A stretch of 64,000 bases of DNA from NCBI GenBank assembly GCA_965263225.1, contig CBDHHG010000040.1:62001-126000 (forward strand), given 5' to 3'. Position numbers and translations under genes: made by a program. The notes beneath the pieces are model-generated. The model did not search any database. It was not told the DNA's origin and was given only the letters and a program-made list of their open reading frames with translations. Position 1 is the first letter of the stretch. Every line of letters starts with the position of its first letter. Below, piece by piece: positions 54,762 to 63,817 of the stretch. The DNA comes from DT-111 sp965263225. GTDB lineage: Bacteria; Bacteroidota; Bacteroidia; Chitinophagales; Saprospiraceae.

Positions 54762-55157
54762 GTGGACAACGAGAGAAATCAAAGAAGATTCGAGAGCGTC
54801 TATTCCAAGAAAGTACGTGCGGGAAAAAGAAGAACATACTTCTTTGATGTGCGCAAAACCAAGGGGGATGACTACTATTTAACCCTGACAGAGAGTACCC
54901 GTAAATTTAATGGGGATGGGTATGAACGTCATAAAATTTTCTTGTACAAAGAAGATTTCAACCGCTTTGTGTCTAGCTTGGAAGAAGTAGTCGACTATGT
55001 GAAGACCGAGTTGATGCCGAACTATGACTATGACGAATACACTCGTCGACATGAAGAGTTTGAACGCCAACAAGCCCTGGAAGAGAGTGGTGGAAGCAAG
55101 GAAGATTCTAGTACCGATAACGGTGAAGTGGAATCGGAAGACGACATGTCTTGGTAG
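54762..55157 (+). CDS. DUF3276 (PUR-like nucleic-acid-binding) protein
   Basis: 131 residues. The core VRAGKRRTYFFDVRKTKGDD, YYLTLTESTRKF and HKIFLYKEDFNRF is a single PUR repeat, a Whirly-like fold that binds RNA or ssDNA in relatives. An acidic, disordered tail (SKEDSSTDNGEVESEDD) ends the protein. GTG 54762 is used as the start, as no ATG fits. It has its own consensus promoter and a strong terminator, so it is an independent, probably highly expressed gene. Confidence 0.9.
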   Translation: MDNERNQRRFESVYSKKVRAGKRRTYFFDVRKTKGDDYYLTLTESTRKFNGDGYERHKIFLYKEDFNRFVSSLEEVVDYVKTELMPNYDYDEYTRRHEEFERQQALEESGGSKEDSSTDNGEVESEDDMSW

Positions 55158-55165
55158 AACCAAAA

Positions 55166-55207
55166 AGAGCGAAATTTGATGCCAACAAATTTCGCTCTCT
55201 TTTTTTT
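55166..55207 (+). terminator. Intrinsic terminator of DUF3276
   Basis: AGAGCGAAATTTG (55166-55178) pairs perfectly with CAAATTTCGCTCT (55186-55198) around a 7-nt loop, followed by CT and a T7-8 run. A textbook intrinsic terminator 9 bp after the stop codon; it also lies near the end of the convergent gene. Confidence 0.92.
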
Positions 55208-55231
55208 CGTATTGCGCTGCAAGAAGCTTCA

Positions 55232-57328
55232 CTAATAGGCTCCAAAATATCTTCGTAAAATCCACTCAGCACTTAGGAGCCCCAAGAGTAAAAAGAATAT
55301 CCACTTTAGGTTAATAACGGAACGAGTCTTACTGGTTTCGTAAATGATAGGTTTGATGTTTTGCTGATCTAGTAGATCTCCGATACTGCTTATTTGGGAG
55401 GGATAGATCATTTGCCCGCCAAATTTTTCACTCAACAGCCGTAATAGGCCATGATCAGCTGAGGTCTCGTAAACTTCCAATTGGATGGGTTCAACGCTGA
55501 ATTGCCCTGAAAAGCTCAGGTTTTCTCCATTGCTGAAAACATTTGCCTTATAATTATAATTGCCAACCGGCAAGAATCCGGCATTGAGACTGTAGGCCCT
55601 TCCCGTTTTATTAAAGACAAAATTGAACTCCTTTCCGCCTCCGTCCGTAATCACCATACTAACGTCAGGTTCATTCACCAATTCATAACTGCTATTGTAC
55701 AATTCGGCATCGAAGAGAACCTGCTCATTTTCATTGAAAATGTTCTTGTTTAGGCTTACCCTGAATCTTCGCTTATCTTCCTTGACCGAAATGTACTGTA
55801 CAGATTTGCTGATTAACTCATTGAAGACTTCGTGATTTTGATGTTGGAGATAGTCAAATAATCTCCATTTCCAGATTCCTTCGGCGCATAGGACACCTTG
55901 TCTTTGTCCTTCTGATTCCCCCATTACTAAAAGTGGAAAGCGAGTGTCAATCCGACCGATTCGTTGGTATAGAAAAACTTGCCCGTCGGCTTCTACATTG
56001 AAATCTCCAAAAGGAGCTGTAAGCGGCGGGAATACAGATAGCTCTCTGGCAAAATCATCAGAAGTGGTGAAAAGATTGAAATTGGGAGCCAGTCTTCCCT
56101 GAACTTCGTTGGCGGTAGGCGCACTGCGACGAATTGTAACCATCTGTTGGCTACGATTCAGCGCATTCAGATTGGTTTGAGACCCTACAATAAAGAAGAC
56201 CGGGATTTTTCGATTTTTTGCCTCTTCCATAATGACCTGTGCACTGTTGCTCAAACTCGGAAGTTGGTGCAGAATGAGCATATCATATTCGGCCAATTGC
56301 TTGGTAAAGTTATCGATGTAGGCTATCTCTACCTGATAGTTCTTATTTAGGGTAATCTGTTGCTTGAGGGCAGTTAGGTCCGGATGAGGAGAATTCCCCA
56401 TCACCAGTATCTTTTGGCGAGCGTCAAGTACATCGATAAAGATATCCTTGCTATTGTTTCCAGTACTTGCTTCATCCGGGATGGGACTTAGGGCGATGCG
56501 ATAGCGTTGCACACCCGCTTCATCCGCATCCAGAATGAGTTCTTCGGTATGAAAATAATCATTCTTATCAATGGATAATACCTGCTCTTGTAACTTGCGT
56601 AAATTCCCATTTTGGACCTTATACACGATCAGCGTGGTATTAGAACCTGCCGCGTTTTGTCCCGCCACGTCAATCTGAATAGAGAATTTATCTCCCAGAT
56701 ACGCTATTTTATTATGAAATACGCGCTTGAGAATGATATCTCGTTTTGGCGTGGTATCTCCTAGGGCGACCGTATAAATGGGGACCGCTAGTTTAGAACT
56801 AGAATAGATCGGATTACTACCTTCATTATAGATCCCATCCGTGGCCATAACAATGGCTCCAAGATTTTGGTTGGTGTAGAGATCGTATATGTCACCCAGA
56901 AAATTGGAGATATTGGTAATCTTATCTTCAAAAGAGAAGGGAATGTCTTCTCTGACGCTACTTCCGAAGGCATACTGCTTTACCTCAAACTTATCACTAA
57001 GCACTTCAGAGAGACCCTGGAACTGGGATTGATAAGTTGTCCTGTCAGCATCCGAAAAGCCACTCAATACGGATTCGGATTCATCTTGGGCGAGAATAAC
57101 CAAGGGCTTCTGCGTGTCAATTTCTGCGGACTTTAATAGAGGCGAAAGTAGAAGCGCCGCTAATACACTGACCGTCAGAAATCGCAAAGTGCCGAGCAAG
57201 ATATTCAGACGAGCGGATAACTCTCTAAAAGTAGAATCTCGGTAGTAGAGGATGAGGGCATAGGCCAAGCCTGCAAGTAGACAAAACAATAAATACCAGG
57301 TCGGGTACTGAAAGCTTAAATTATTCAT
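55232..57328 (-). CDS. VWA/GATase-like membrane protein
   Basis: About 698 residues from ATG 57328. Two N-terminal membrane segments (WYLLFCLLAGLAYALILYY and LRFLTVSVLAALLLSPLL), then a VWA-like domain with a MIDAS-like DESES (VILAQDESESVL) and ATDGIYNEG. A long periplasmic beta region follows, with a class I GATase-like segment near the middle (ILVMGNSPHPDL, YDMLILHQLPSL). One C-terminal membrane segment (IFFLLLGLLSAEWILRR) ends it. The family is found in Bacteroidota next to BatA-type proteins; function unknown. A TTG at 57385 is in frame but less likely. A TAACTTTG -7 candidate lies at 57383-57390 on the minus strand. Confidence 0.82.
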   Translation of the reverse strand: MNNLSFQYPTWYLLFCLLAGLAYALILYYRDSTFRELSARLNILLGTLRFLTVSVLAALLLSPLLKSAEIDTQKPLVILAQDESESVLSGFSDADRTTYQSQFQGLSEVLSDKFEVKQYAFGSSVREDIPFSFEDKITNISNFLGDIYDLYTNQNLGAIVMATDGIYNEGSNPIYSSSKLAVPIYTVALGDTTPKRDIILKRVFHNKIAYLGDKFSIQIDVAGQNAAGSNTTLIVYKVQNGNLRKLQEQVLSIDKNDYFHTEELILDADEAGVQRYRIALSPIPDEASTGNNSKDIFIDVLDARQKILVMGNSPHPDLTALKQQITLNKNYQVEIAYIDNFTKQLAEYDMLILHQLPSLSNSAQVIMEEAKNRKIPVFFIVGSQTNLNALNRSQQMVTIRRSAPTANEVQGRLAPNFNLFTTSDDFARELSVFPPLTAPFGDFNVEADGQVFLYQRIGRIDTRFPLLVMGESEGQRQGVLCAEGIWKWRLFDYLQHQNHEVFNELISKSVQYISVKEDKRRFRVSLNKNIFNENEQVLFDAELYNSSYELVNEPDVSMVITDGGGKEFNFVFNKTGRAYSLNAGFLPVGNYNYKANVFSNGENLSFSGQFSVEPIQLEVYETSADHGLLRLLSEKFGGQMIYPSQISSIGDLLDQQNIKPIIYETSKTRSVINLKWIFFLLLGLLSAEWILRRYFGAY

Positions 57329-57382
57329 AAGTATTGGGCCATTCTTGCCAAAATGAGAACGAATTTGCTTGGCAAAGGTTGC

Positions 57383-57390
57383 CAAAGTTA
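57383..57390 (-). promoter_or_regulatory. Candidate -7 box for the VWA/GATase-like gene
   Basis: On the minus strand this reads TAACTTTG, a match to TAnnTTTG 54 bp before the ATG at 57328. The -33 region has no clean TTTG. Its use would also argue against the TTG start at 57385. Confidence 0.4.
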
Positions 57391-57624
57391 GAATTTTAAG
57401 GCAATAAGTCCCTACCTTTTGTGTTAGCGATTTGTTAAAGGGAGCTAAGGGCCATCAAATTTTGGTATTTTTCGTTTCTATAGGTATAGGTGGGAAAGTA
57501 CAGAGCGCTCCAGCTCTGCTTAATTCCCTCATTTACAAGGTTCAGATGTTACTTTCGGTCATGCCCAAGAAAGCCACGCCGCTAGTGATAGAGCTATTCC
57601 TTCGAAATTTCAAATTCACCCGAA

Positions 57625-58908
57625 ATGAGAAAAAATATCTTCATTACGCTCATTTTATCGCTAATGCTGCTGCCGCAACTAAAGGCGGCCTACCTGCTTC
57701 TTCCGATGGATGAAAGTGGTCAGAAAAATCACTTGAAAGCCTATGGGATCACCTATTGGGTGCTCGATAAGGGAGTGGAAGCCTGGTGGTTGCTCAATTA
57801 TAAGGGCGGGAGCTTCGCATTTAAACACAATGCCATTTTTGAAAGGGAATGCAAAACGAGAGGGGTGAGCTACCAGATTCTTCCCGATGTTCAATTCAAC
57901 AGTATTCTCGCCAGTATTGAAAGCCAGGAAGTCAATGAAGCGGCGATGAAATTGGAGGTGGCACCAAAGATTGCAGTCTATACCCCGGAGTTTGGCCGCG
58001 GGGGCAAGAAAATCCAACCCTGGGATGATGCAGTTACCTTGGTTTTGACCTACGCAGAAATTCCCTATGAAACAGTCTACGATACCGAGGTCATGAGTGA
58101 TCTTTTGCCGAAATATGACTGGCTGCATTTACACCATGAGGATTTCACCGGGCAATATGGGCGCTTCTATCGAGCTTTCAATAGTCAGCCTTGGTATCGG
58201 GAGAATGTGCGTAATATGGAATCCTTGGCCCGTAGCTTAGGGTATGAAAAAGTGTCCGAGTTGAAGCTGAATGTGGTCAAAAAATTTAGGGAATATGTAA
58301 TTGGCGGCGGTTTTATGTTTGCCATGTGTTCTGCTACCGATACCTATGATATTGCGCTGGCAGCGGATGGACTTGATATCTGTGCTCAAATGTATGACGG
58401 TGATCCGGCCGATCCCAATGCACAAGCTAAGCTGGATTTTAGCAGGACCTTTGCCTTCAAGGATTTTGAGCTTAGCCGTAACCCCTTGGAATACGAGTTT
58501 TCCAGTATTGACCATACCCGTGGGCGTCGGGTCGCCCCTCAACAAGACTACTTCAGCCTGTTCGAGTTTTCGGCTAAGTGGGACCCCGTACCAACGATGC
58601 TGACCCAGAACCATACGCGGACGGTGAAGGGGTTCATGGGGCAAACGACGGCCTTTCGCAAACAACTGATTAAGTCAGATGTCTTAATACTAGGAGAGAA
58701 CAAGCCCGCCAATGAGGCTCGCTATATCCACGGGACTCAGGGCAAGGGCTTTTGGACCTTCTATGGCGGGCATGATCCAGAAGATTATCAACATCGGGTG
58801 AATGACCCGGAAACCGATCTTAATTTGCACCCCAATTCTCCAGGCTATCGCCTGATTTTGAACAATGTTCTGTTTCCAGCCGCAAAGAAAAAGAAACGAA
58901 AGACGTAA
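57625..58908 (+). CDS. GATase-like secreted protein (often labelled asparagine synthetase B), copy 1
   Basis: 427 residues with a signal peptide (MRKNIFITLILSLMLLPQLKA). Highly conserved Bacteroidota family: AYLLLPMDESGQKNHLKAYG, WLHLHHEDFTGQYGRFY, GGGFMFAMCSATDTYDIAL, KGFMGQTTAF and GFWTFYGGHDPEDYQH. It ends AAKKKKRKT. The database name asparagine synthetase B is common for it, but it lacks the synthetase domain and the N-terminal Cys of AsnB, so that name is probably wrong. The GGHDPEDY and FAMCSATD segments recall class I glutamine-amidotransferase-like folds. Function unknown. A close paralogue follows 32 bp downstream. Confidence 0.85.
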   Translation: MRKNIFITLILSLMLLPQLKAAYLLLPMDESGQKNHLKAYGITYWVLDKGVEAWWLLNYKGGSFAFKHNAIFERECKTRGVSYQILPDVQFNSILASIESQEVNEAAMKLEVAPKIAVYTPEFGRGGKKIQPWDDAVTLVLTYAEIPYETVYDTEVMSDLLPKYDWLHLHHEDFTGQYGRFYRAFNSQPWYRENVRNMESLARSLGYEKVSELKLNVVKKFREYVIGGGFMFAMCSATDTYDIALAADGLDICAQMYDGDPADPNAQAKLDFSRTFAFKDFELSRNPLEYEFSSIDHTRGRRVAPQQDYFSLFEFSAKWDPVPTMLTQNHTRTVKGFMGQTTAFRKQLIKSDVLILGENKPANEARYIHGTQGKGFWTFYGGHDPEDYQHRVNDPETDLNLHPNSPGYRLILNNVLFPAAKKKKRKT

Positions 58909-58940
58909 ATTTGTTAGCAACGAAAATTAAAGGATTCTAG

Positions 58941-60221
58941 ATGAAAAAGTTATCGATATTAGCCGTACTCTTCGTGACTATCAGTATGCAACTACAGGCA
59001 GCCTATCTACTGTTGCCTATGGATGAAGAGTCACAAAAAGATCATCTCAAAGCGTACGGTATTACTTATTGGGTATTGGACAAAGGAGTAGAAGCCTGGT
59101 GGTTGTTAAACTACCAGGGTGGGAGTTTTGCTTTTAAGCACAATGCCATTTTTGAAAGGGAATGTAAGACTCGAAACGTAAGCTACAAAATAATTGCCGA
59201 TGCTCAATTCAATAGCATCTTAGCAGAAATCGAAAATAAGGAGACTAACAAGGCTGCCATGAAATTGGAGGTGGCACCCAAAATTGCGGTCTATACCCCT
59301 GAATTCAATAATAAGGGGGAAAAAATCCAACCCTGGGATGATGCGGTGACCTTAGTCTTAACCTACGCAGAAATTCCGTATGAAACGGTATACGATACGG
59401 AGGTATTGGGAGATCTGTTGCCGAAATACGATTGGCTCCATCTACACCATGAGGATTTCACGGGGCAATACGGACGCTTTTATCGAGGGTATCACAATCA
59501 TCCCTGGTATCGAGAAAACGTTCGTCGAATGGAGGCCCTTGCCGCTTCTCTGGGATTTGAAAAGGTCAGCCAATTGAAATTGAATGTGGTTAAGAAAATC
59601 AGGGAGTACGTAGTGGGTGGCGGTTTTATGTTTGCTATGTGTTCTGCTACGGATACTTACGATATTGCTCTTGCGGCAGAGGGGGTGGATATTTGTGCAC
59701 AAATGTATGATGGTGATGCTGCTGATCCACAAGCGCAATCTAAGCTAGATTACAGCAAAACCTTTGCTTTTAAGGATTTCGAACTGGTACGCAATCCCCT
59801 AGAGTACGAATATTCATCTATCGATCATAACCGGGGCCGGAATGTTTCTGCACAGCAGGATTATTTCAATCTCTTTGATTTTTCTGCAAAATGGGACCCT
59901 GTACCGACCATGCTGACCCAAAATCACACGCGTACGGTAAAGGGATTCATGGGCCAAACTACAGCCTTTGTACGCAGACATATCAAATCTGATGTATTGA
60001 TTCTCGGCGAAAATAAGCCCGCCCAAGAAGCGCGCTATATTCATGGGACCGCGGGTAAGGGGTTCTGGACTTTCTACGGAGGGCATGATCCAGAGGACTA
60101 TCGGCACTTTGTGAACGATCCTGAAACGGACTTAAATCTTCATCCGCACTCTCCGGGGTATCGCCTAATTCTTAACAATGTGTTATTTCCTGCTGCAAAA
60201 AAGAAGAAGCGTAAAACTTAG
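58941..60221 (+). CDS. GATase-like secreted protein, copy 2
   Basis: 426 residues, signal peptide (MKKLSILAVLFVTISMQLQA), closely similar to copy 1 along its whole length, including HHEDFTGQYGRFYRG, FMFAMCSATDTYDIAL, GHDPEDYRH and the identical basic end AAKKKKRKT. Differences cluster in the signal peptide and around residues 60-110 of the mature protein. Start-to-end spacing of 32 bp suggests one operon and a tandem duplication with both copies kept intact. Confidence 0.85.
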   Translation: MKKLSILAVLFVTISMQLQAAYLLLPMDEESQKDHLKAYGITYWVLDKGVEAWWLLNYQGGSFAFKHNAIFERECKTRNVSYKIIADAQFNSILAEIENKETNKAAMKLEVAPKIAVYTPEFNNKGEKIQPWDDAVTLVLTYAEIPYETVYDTEVLGDLLPKYDWLHLHHEDFTGQYGRFYRGYHNHPWYRENVRRMEALAASLGFEKVSQLKLNVVKKIREYVVGGGFMFAMCSATDTYDIALAAEGVDICAQMYDGDAADPQAQSKLDYSKTFAFKDFELVRNPLEYEYSSIDHNRGRNVSAQQDYFNLFDFSAKWDPVPTMLTQNHTRTVKGFMGQTTAFVRRHIKSDVLILGENKPAQEARYIHGTAGKGFWTFYGGHDPEDYRHFVNDPETDLNLHPHSPGYRLILNNVLFPAAKKKKRKT

Positions 60222-60415
60222 ACCAATAAGATACTGTTAGTAGGATTGAAATAAAACAGATAGGGGAAAATGTTGAGTAACGAAAAAAGGAACTAGAGTA
60301 AAAACCTGAAGCGCTAAGCTATCAACAGGGATTAGCTATAGGGCTTCGGAATTTAGTTTTCCCGAAATTCTTGCTCCATATCCCCTTTATCCCTTAACCT
60401 CACATCATCAAATCT

Positions 60416-61588
60416 ATGAATACGAAAACAATTTTCAGAATCTTCCTTTGGGCTCTACTTTTGACTGGGGGGTTCTTAGCGGGTTCTGCCTGGAAAAACA
60501 CAGAAGCGTCAGCTGCTAGCGAGGAAAATGATACTGCCATTTTAGTCAAGAACAACGATAATGTGGCCGAAGAGGCTGTGATCAAACCCGGGGCTAGAGA
60601 AGAAGCGCCTTCTATGGGATTGACTTCAGCGGAACAAGCTACCATTAAACTGTTTGAAAACGCAGCTCCCTCCGTTTGCTTTATCACTACCTCTAATGTA
60701 CGTCAGGATTATTGGACGAGGAATGTGATGGAGATTCCTGGCGGAACGGGGTCTGGCTTCGTATGGGATGATCAAGGACATATTGTTACGAACTATCACG
60801 TCATACAAAAAGCGGATCGCTACCAGGTGACCTTATCCGATCAATCCACACATGATGCAGAACTGATAGGTGTCGCACCAGATAAAGATTTGGCCGTGCT
60901 AAGGATTAATGTCCCGCGGAGAGATCTACGACCAATCCCGGTCGGAAACTCAATGAATTTACGAGTGGGCCAATCCGTGTTTGCTATCGGTAACCCCTTT
61001 GGTTTGGATCAGACCTTGACTACTGGTATTGTAAGTGCTTTAGGGCGAGAAATCCAATCCGTAGCTAAAATTCCGATTCGAGATGTGATCCAGACGGATG
61101 CAGCGATTAACCCCGGTAATTCGGGCGGACCGCTACTGGATTCTTCTGGTCGGCTGATTGGAGTGAACACCGCAATCTATAGTCCCTCCGGGGCTTCTGC
61201 TGGTATTGGATTTTCTATTCCGGTAAATGTAGTCAGATGGGTGATTCCTGATCTTATTCAATACGGCAAAGTAAAGCGTCCAATCATGGGCATAGAGCCA
61301 GCCGCCCAGCAGTATTTACAACGCATGGGTCGGAAAGGGGTTTTGGTATTAGATGTCTATGAAAATAGCCCGGCGGATCAAGCTGGTATCCAGCCAACGT
61401 ATCGGAATCGCGCCGGCCGAATTGTGCTCGGTGATATTATTACCAGCCTCAATGGAAAGGATATTGCTTCTTTTAATGACCTATTTTTAGAATTGGAAAA
61501 ATATAAGCCAGGCGATGTGATCACCTTGGAAGTCGAAAGAGAAGATCGGATACGTGAAATTGAGTTGGAGCTCGGGGAGTCCGAATAG
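60416..61588 (+). CDS. HtrA/DegP-like serine protease
   Basis: 390 residues. An N-terminal signal/anchor (IFLWALLLTGGFLAGSAW) precedes a trypsin-like domain: His128 in TNYHVI, Asp158 in APDKDLAVL and Ser236 in NPGNSGGPLLD, with IGNPFGLDQTLTTGIVSALG. One PDZ domain follows (about 290-380, MGIEPAAQQYLQRMG, LGDIITSLNGKDIASFNDL). The one-PDZ layout is DegS-like. It should degrade misfolded envelope proteins or act in signalling. It ends at a terminator shared with the next gene. Confidence 0.95.
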   Translation: MNTKTIFRIFLWALLLTGGFLAGSAWKNTEASAASEENDTAILVKNNDNVAEEAVIKPGAREEAPSMGLTSAEQATIKLFENAAPSVCFITTSNVRQDYWTRNVMEIPGGTGSGFVWDDQGHIVTNYHVIQKADRYQVTLSDQSTHDAELIGVAPDKDLAVLRINVPRRDLRPIPVGNSMNLRVGQSVFAIGNPFGLDQTLTTGIVSALGREIQSVAKIPIRDVIQTDAAINPGNSGGPLLDSSGRLIGVNTAIYSPSGASAGIGFSIPVNVVRWVIPDLIQYGKVKRPIMGIEPAAQQYLQRMGRKGVLVLDVYENSPADQAGIQPTYRNRAGRIVLGDIITSLNGKDIASFNDLFLELEKYKPGDVITLEVEREDRIREIELELGESE

Positions 61589-61610
61589 GATAAGTCAATC
61601 CTTGATATTA

Positions 61611-61652
61611 GCAAAAAAGCCCTTCGGAAGTTTCTTCCAAAGGGCTTTTTTG
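61611..61652. terminator. Bidirectional intrinsic terminator
   Basis: GCAAAAAAGCCCTT pairs with AAGGGCTTTTTTGC, with an inner extension (GGAAG/CTTCC) around the loop. U runs exist on both strands. It separates the convergent htrA-like and outer-membrane-protein genes. Confidence 0.9.
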
Positions 61653-61673
61653 CGGGCCGTCATGCAGCTGCTT

Positions 61674-62723
61674 TTATTGCTGCATCAGTTTTTCCTTGAA
61701 GTTGTCTGGAGGAGTGATAAAGATTCCCATCTGTATAAATGGAGCATCACTAACATCCGCATCAAAACTAATAGTACTCTCATTTTTGCCTTGAAATTCG
61801 CTATCCAGGTTGAGCCGGTAACCGACTTTGACATTAGCCCATACCCAAGGAGAGAACTGATGATCTAACTGGGCAGATAAAACAATGGCGGATTGATTCA
61901 AGGCGTAGTCGATATTTTCTCGCATGGGACGATTCATGTCTATTCGGTAGCTTCTACTGCTGTACTCCGTACCAAATAGAAAGATATCTGAAAGACTAAG
62001 ATTGTATCTGCCATAAATATATCCAGGGAAGATCGACTCAATACCCCAGCGATCATTGTAGGTCCGGTTGTAGACGAGAAATGGGACAAAACTATTTCGC
62101 CTAAAACTGCTGGACCCTGTGACGCCGAATCCCCATTCGAAATTTTCGTTCGGTTTGATGGCATACAAGGCCAAGAATTTATAAATAGAGTATCTAGCAT
62201 CAAAGTTTAACCAGTCGAATTTGATCCAGTCCCGGTAATTTCCATTGGCCGCATACCCTAGTCGCGCAGCGATGTATCTATTTTCATCTAAAGCTTTAGT
62301 CATGATCACATCGAAGGCGTTGGTCTTCAAGGCTTGCACGTCCATGGCCTGAAAAGCTTCAGAGAATTCACTCCCAATGCGATCAAAATCGTAATATTCC
62401 GACAGTAATTTATAGCCTAAAAGCAAAGTAAAGCTTCCTTTATATACGACAGGTATTCTAATACTGAATTTGAAGTTTTGGAAGTTATTGAAATTGCTCA
62501 AGCGGGTTTGGTCATCAATATCTGAGATGAAATCGCTTCCTCCAAACCAAGTATAGCTCAACTCCAAGCCTCTGGATTTAGATTTATTACTAACGCCAGG
62601 CTTACAAAAACACATCTGCTCAACTCCGGTGGCAGGAATATCTTCCGGGAAAAAATTAGGTTTAACCTGAGCTTGCACCACTAGGGTGAGGATCAGAAAG
62701 AAGAGAACTATACTGTATTTCAT
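61674..62723 (-). CDS. Putative outer-membrane beta-barrel protein (DUF6268-like)
   Basis: About 349 residues from ATG 62723. Signal peptide (MKYSIVLFFLILTLVVQA), then alternating hydrophobic/polar strands with many aromatic residues (LELSYTWFGG, FRRNSFVPFLVYNRTYNDRW, SIFPGYIYGRYNLSLSDIF), and a final strand APFIQMGIFI. It looks like a porin-like barrel of the DUF6268 kind; ligand unknown. An N-terminal extension to 62765 is in frame but not signal-like. A TACATTTG -7 candidate lies upstream. Confidence 0.72.
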   Translation of the reverse strand: MKYSIVLFFLILTLVVQAQVKPNFFPEDIPATGVEQMCFCKPGVSNKSKSRGLELSYTWFGGSDFISDIDDQTRLSNFNNFQNFKFSIRIPVVYKGSFTLLLGYKLLSEYYDFDRIGSEFSEAFQAMDVQALKTNAFDVIMTKALDENRYIAARLGYAANGNYRDWIKFDWLNFDARYSIYKFLALYAIKPNENFEWGFGVTGSSSFRRNSFVPFLVYNRTYNDRWGIESIFPGYIYGRYNLSLSDIFLFGTEYSSRSYRIDMNRPMRENIDYALNQSAIVLSAQLDHQFSPWVWANVKVGYRLNLDSEFQGKNESTISFDADVSDAPFIQMGIFITPPDNFKEKLMQQ

Positions 62724-62791
62724 GATTTCCAAGTACGCTTTATCAACCCTAAATGGTTGCGTCAATATAAAATGTCTGATCGGTTTCCTTC

Positions 62792-62799
62792 CAAATGTA
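62792..62799 (-). promoter_or_regulatory. Candidate -7 box of the DUF6268-like gene
   Basis: On the minus strand this reads TACATTTG (TAnnTTTG), 68 bp before the ATG at 62723. The nearest upstream CAAA on this strand (62826-62829) is 26 bp away, too far for an ideal -33 element. Confidence 0.35.
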
Positions 62800-62949
62800 G
62801 TGTCAAGATAACATCTAATTGTTCACAAAGTGACGATTACTTCCATTAAAAGACTAAGTCACAGATTATTTGTAAAGTTTTTTTGCTTTCTAAGTGGTTG
62901 ATAATCAGGTAATTATCGTTGATAACTGGATTTTTAGTGAATTTTCGCT

Positions 62950-63294
62950 AATTTTTGTGTGACATTCTTTCTTTAGGGCGTCTTAAGGATGTAAGACTTG
63001 AAAAACGCAGCTAATCACAAGAGAAAAGCTGAAAAAAATACAGATAGTTCTACGATGAGTTTTTGACAAGCGAGGGGAGTACAGCGATTGCCAGCCAGTG
63101 ATAGAATGAAAAGTGAGGGACTTTGATCCAAACAAATAAGCCCAGTAATAATAAGAAATGGCTAGGCCCCAGCAGAGAAAATGAGGAAGGATGACTCCCC
63201 ATCGTTTGTGTCTTTAACGGAAGAAGGTTTTCATGATATAATATGGGTTTTAGGTGTTTATTCGAGGAAGTCAGTATTGGCTTCCTCTTTTTTT
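62950..63294 (+). ncRNA. Possible non-coding transcript ending at a strong terminator
   Basis: A terminator hairpin (GAGGAAG at 63264-63270 with CTTCCTC at 63281-63287, then T7) stands on the plus strand with no protein gene for more than 500 bp upstream. Just upstream are a short hairpin (GTCTT-AAGGATGT-AAGAC, about 62979-62996) and a TAATTTTTG near 62950 that approximates a -7 box with one extra T. The 5' end is a guess. The RNA, if real, is not a family I recognise (not tmRNA or SRP RNA). Confidence 0.3.
63264..63294 (+). terminator. Intrinsic terminator without an upstream gene
   Basis: GAGGAAG and CTTCCTC pair around a 10-nt loop (extendable by a C-G pair with bulges) followed by seven T residues. 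No coding gene precedes it on this strand within 500 bp, so it implies a non-coding or very short upstream transcript. Confidence 0.75.
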
Positions 63295-63586
63295 GCTTGA
63301 AAGTTGAATTTTTGCTATAAGTTCTCTATTTTTACTACACATTTCTACAGCACAAGCACACAAGCAAAACTTTCCTGAACAATCACACTAGGCGTTCTCC
63401 AATACCAAACTCGATTTCTTGACATGGTTTCTGCAGTCCCTGATTTGATATTACAAGGCTAAGCTTACACACGTATAACACTAAAAGAATGATGTAATAG
63501 ATCTGGCGCATGTCAATATTCTATTATTGCTCCCCAAGGAGCCGATCAATGATTATTTCATTTTTTTAACCTAAACCGCTTTAAGT

Positions 63587-63709
63587 ATGACTATTGAAAA
63601 ATTCAAGGGACTTCATCCCGACGTAGTCGTGGATGAAAAATCAATTGTTTTTATCAAGGGTGGAGGAGACCCTCCGCCATGGGAAGACGATGATCCTGAT
63701 TTTGGTTAG
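63587..63709 (+). CDS. 40-residue acidic, Pro-rich small protein (possible precursor peptide)
   Basis: ATG 63587 to TAG 63709. The N-terminal part (MTIEKFKGLHPDVVVDEK, then SIVFI) looks like a short helix plus a beta strand. The C-terminal part is KGGGDPPPWEDDDPDFG: a glycine run, a PPPW and a run of acids. Ten acidic and four Lys residues in 40. The Gly3 hinge between a structured leader and a compositionally different tail resembles precursor peptides, but no modifying enzyme is in view. It has its own terminator at 63758-63793. A secreted TPR-like protein gene follows 108 bp later. No known family was recognised; the coding call rests on composition, position and terminator. Confidence 0.6.
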   Translation: MTIEKFKGLHPDVVVDEKSIVFIKGGGDPPPWEDDDPDFG

Positions 63710-63732
63710 TCACGACATGTTGTGATTAACTA

Positions 63733-63748
63733 AGGAGCATCGATGCTC
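63733..63748. repeat. Small perfect palindrome after the peptide gene
   Basis: GGAGCATCGATGCTCC is a perfect 16-bp palindrome between the peptide stop codon and the terminator. A second small dyad (CACGACATGTTGTG) lies just before it. Either could be a protein site or part of a structured 3' end. Confidence 0.5.
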
Positions 63749-63757
63749 CCATAGGGA

Positions 63758-63793
63758 CTGCCATCCTTGATATCAATGGATGGCAGTTTTTTT
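63758..63793 (+). terminator. Intrinsic terminator of the small-peptide gene
   Basis: CTGCCATCC (63758-63766) pairs with GGATGGCAG (63778-63786), with an inner TTGAT/ATCAA extension, followed by T7. It would stop most transcripts before the next gene, so the peptide is probably made in excess over the downstream protein. Confidence 0.88.
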
Positions 63794-63817
63794 ATTTCAC
63801 AAATATATATTGTCCCT

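Larger units (their letters stand above)
62724..63586. other. Long gene-poor region, 863 bp
   Basis: It holds a candidate -7 box for the minus-strand gene (62792-62799), a possible ncRNA ending at a strong terminator (62950-63294), and otherwise AT-rich sequence up to the small peptide gene. No reading frame above background was seen. Near-repeats GTTGATAATC and GTTGATAACT occur at about 62897-62925. Confidence 0.4.

Noticed and set aside
57432..57713. 93-codon plus-strand frame before the first GATase-like gene
   Set aside because: It overlaps the signal peptide of a strongly supported gene in another frame and has no recognisable features.
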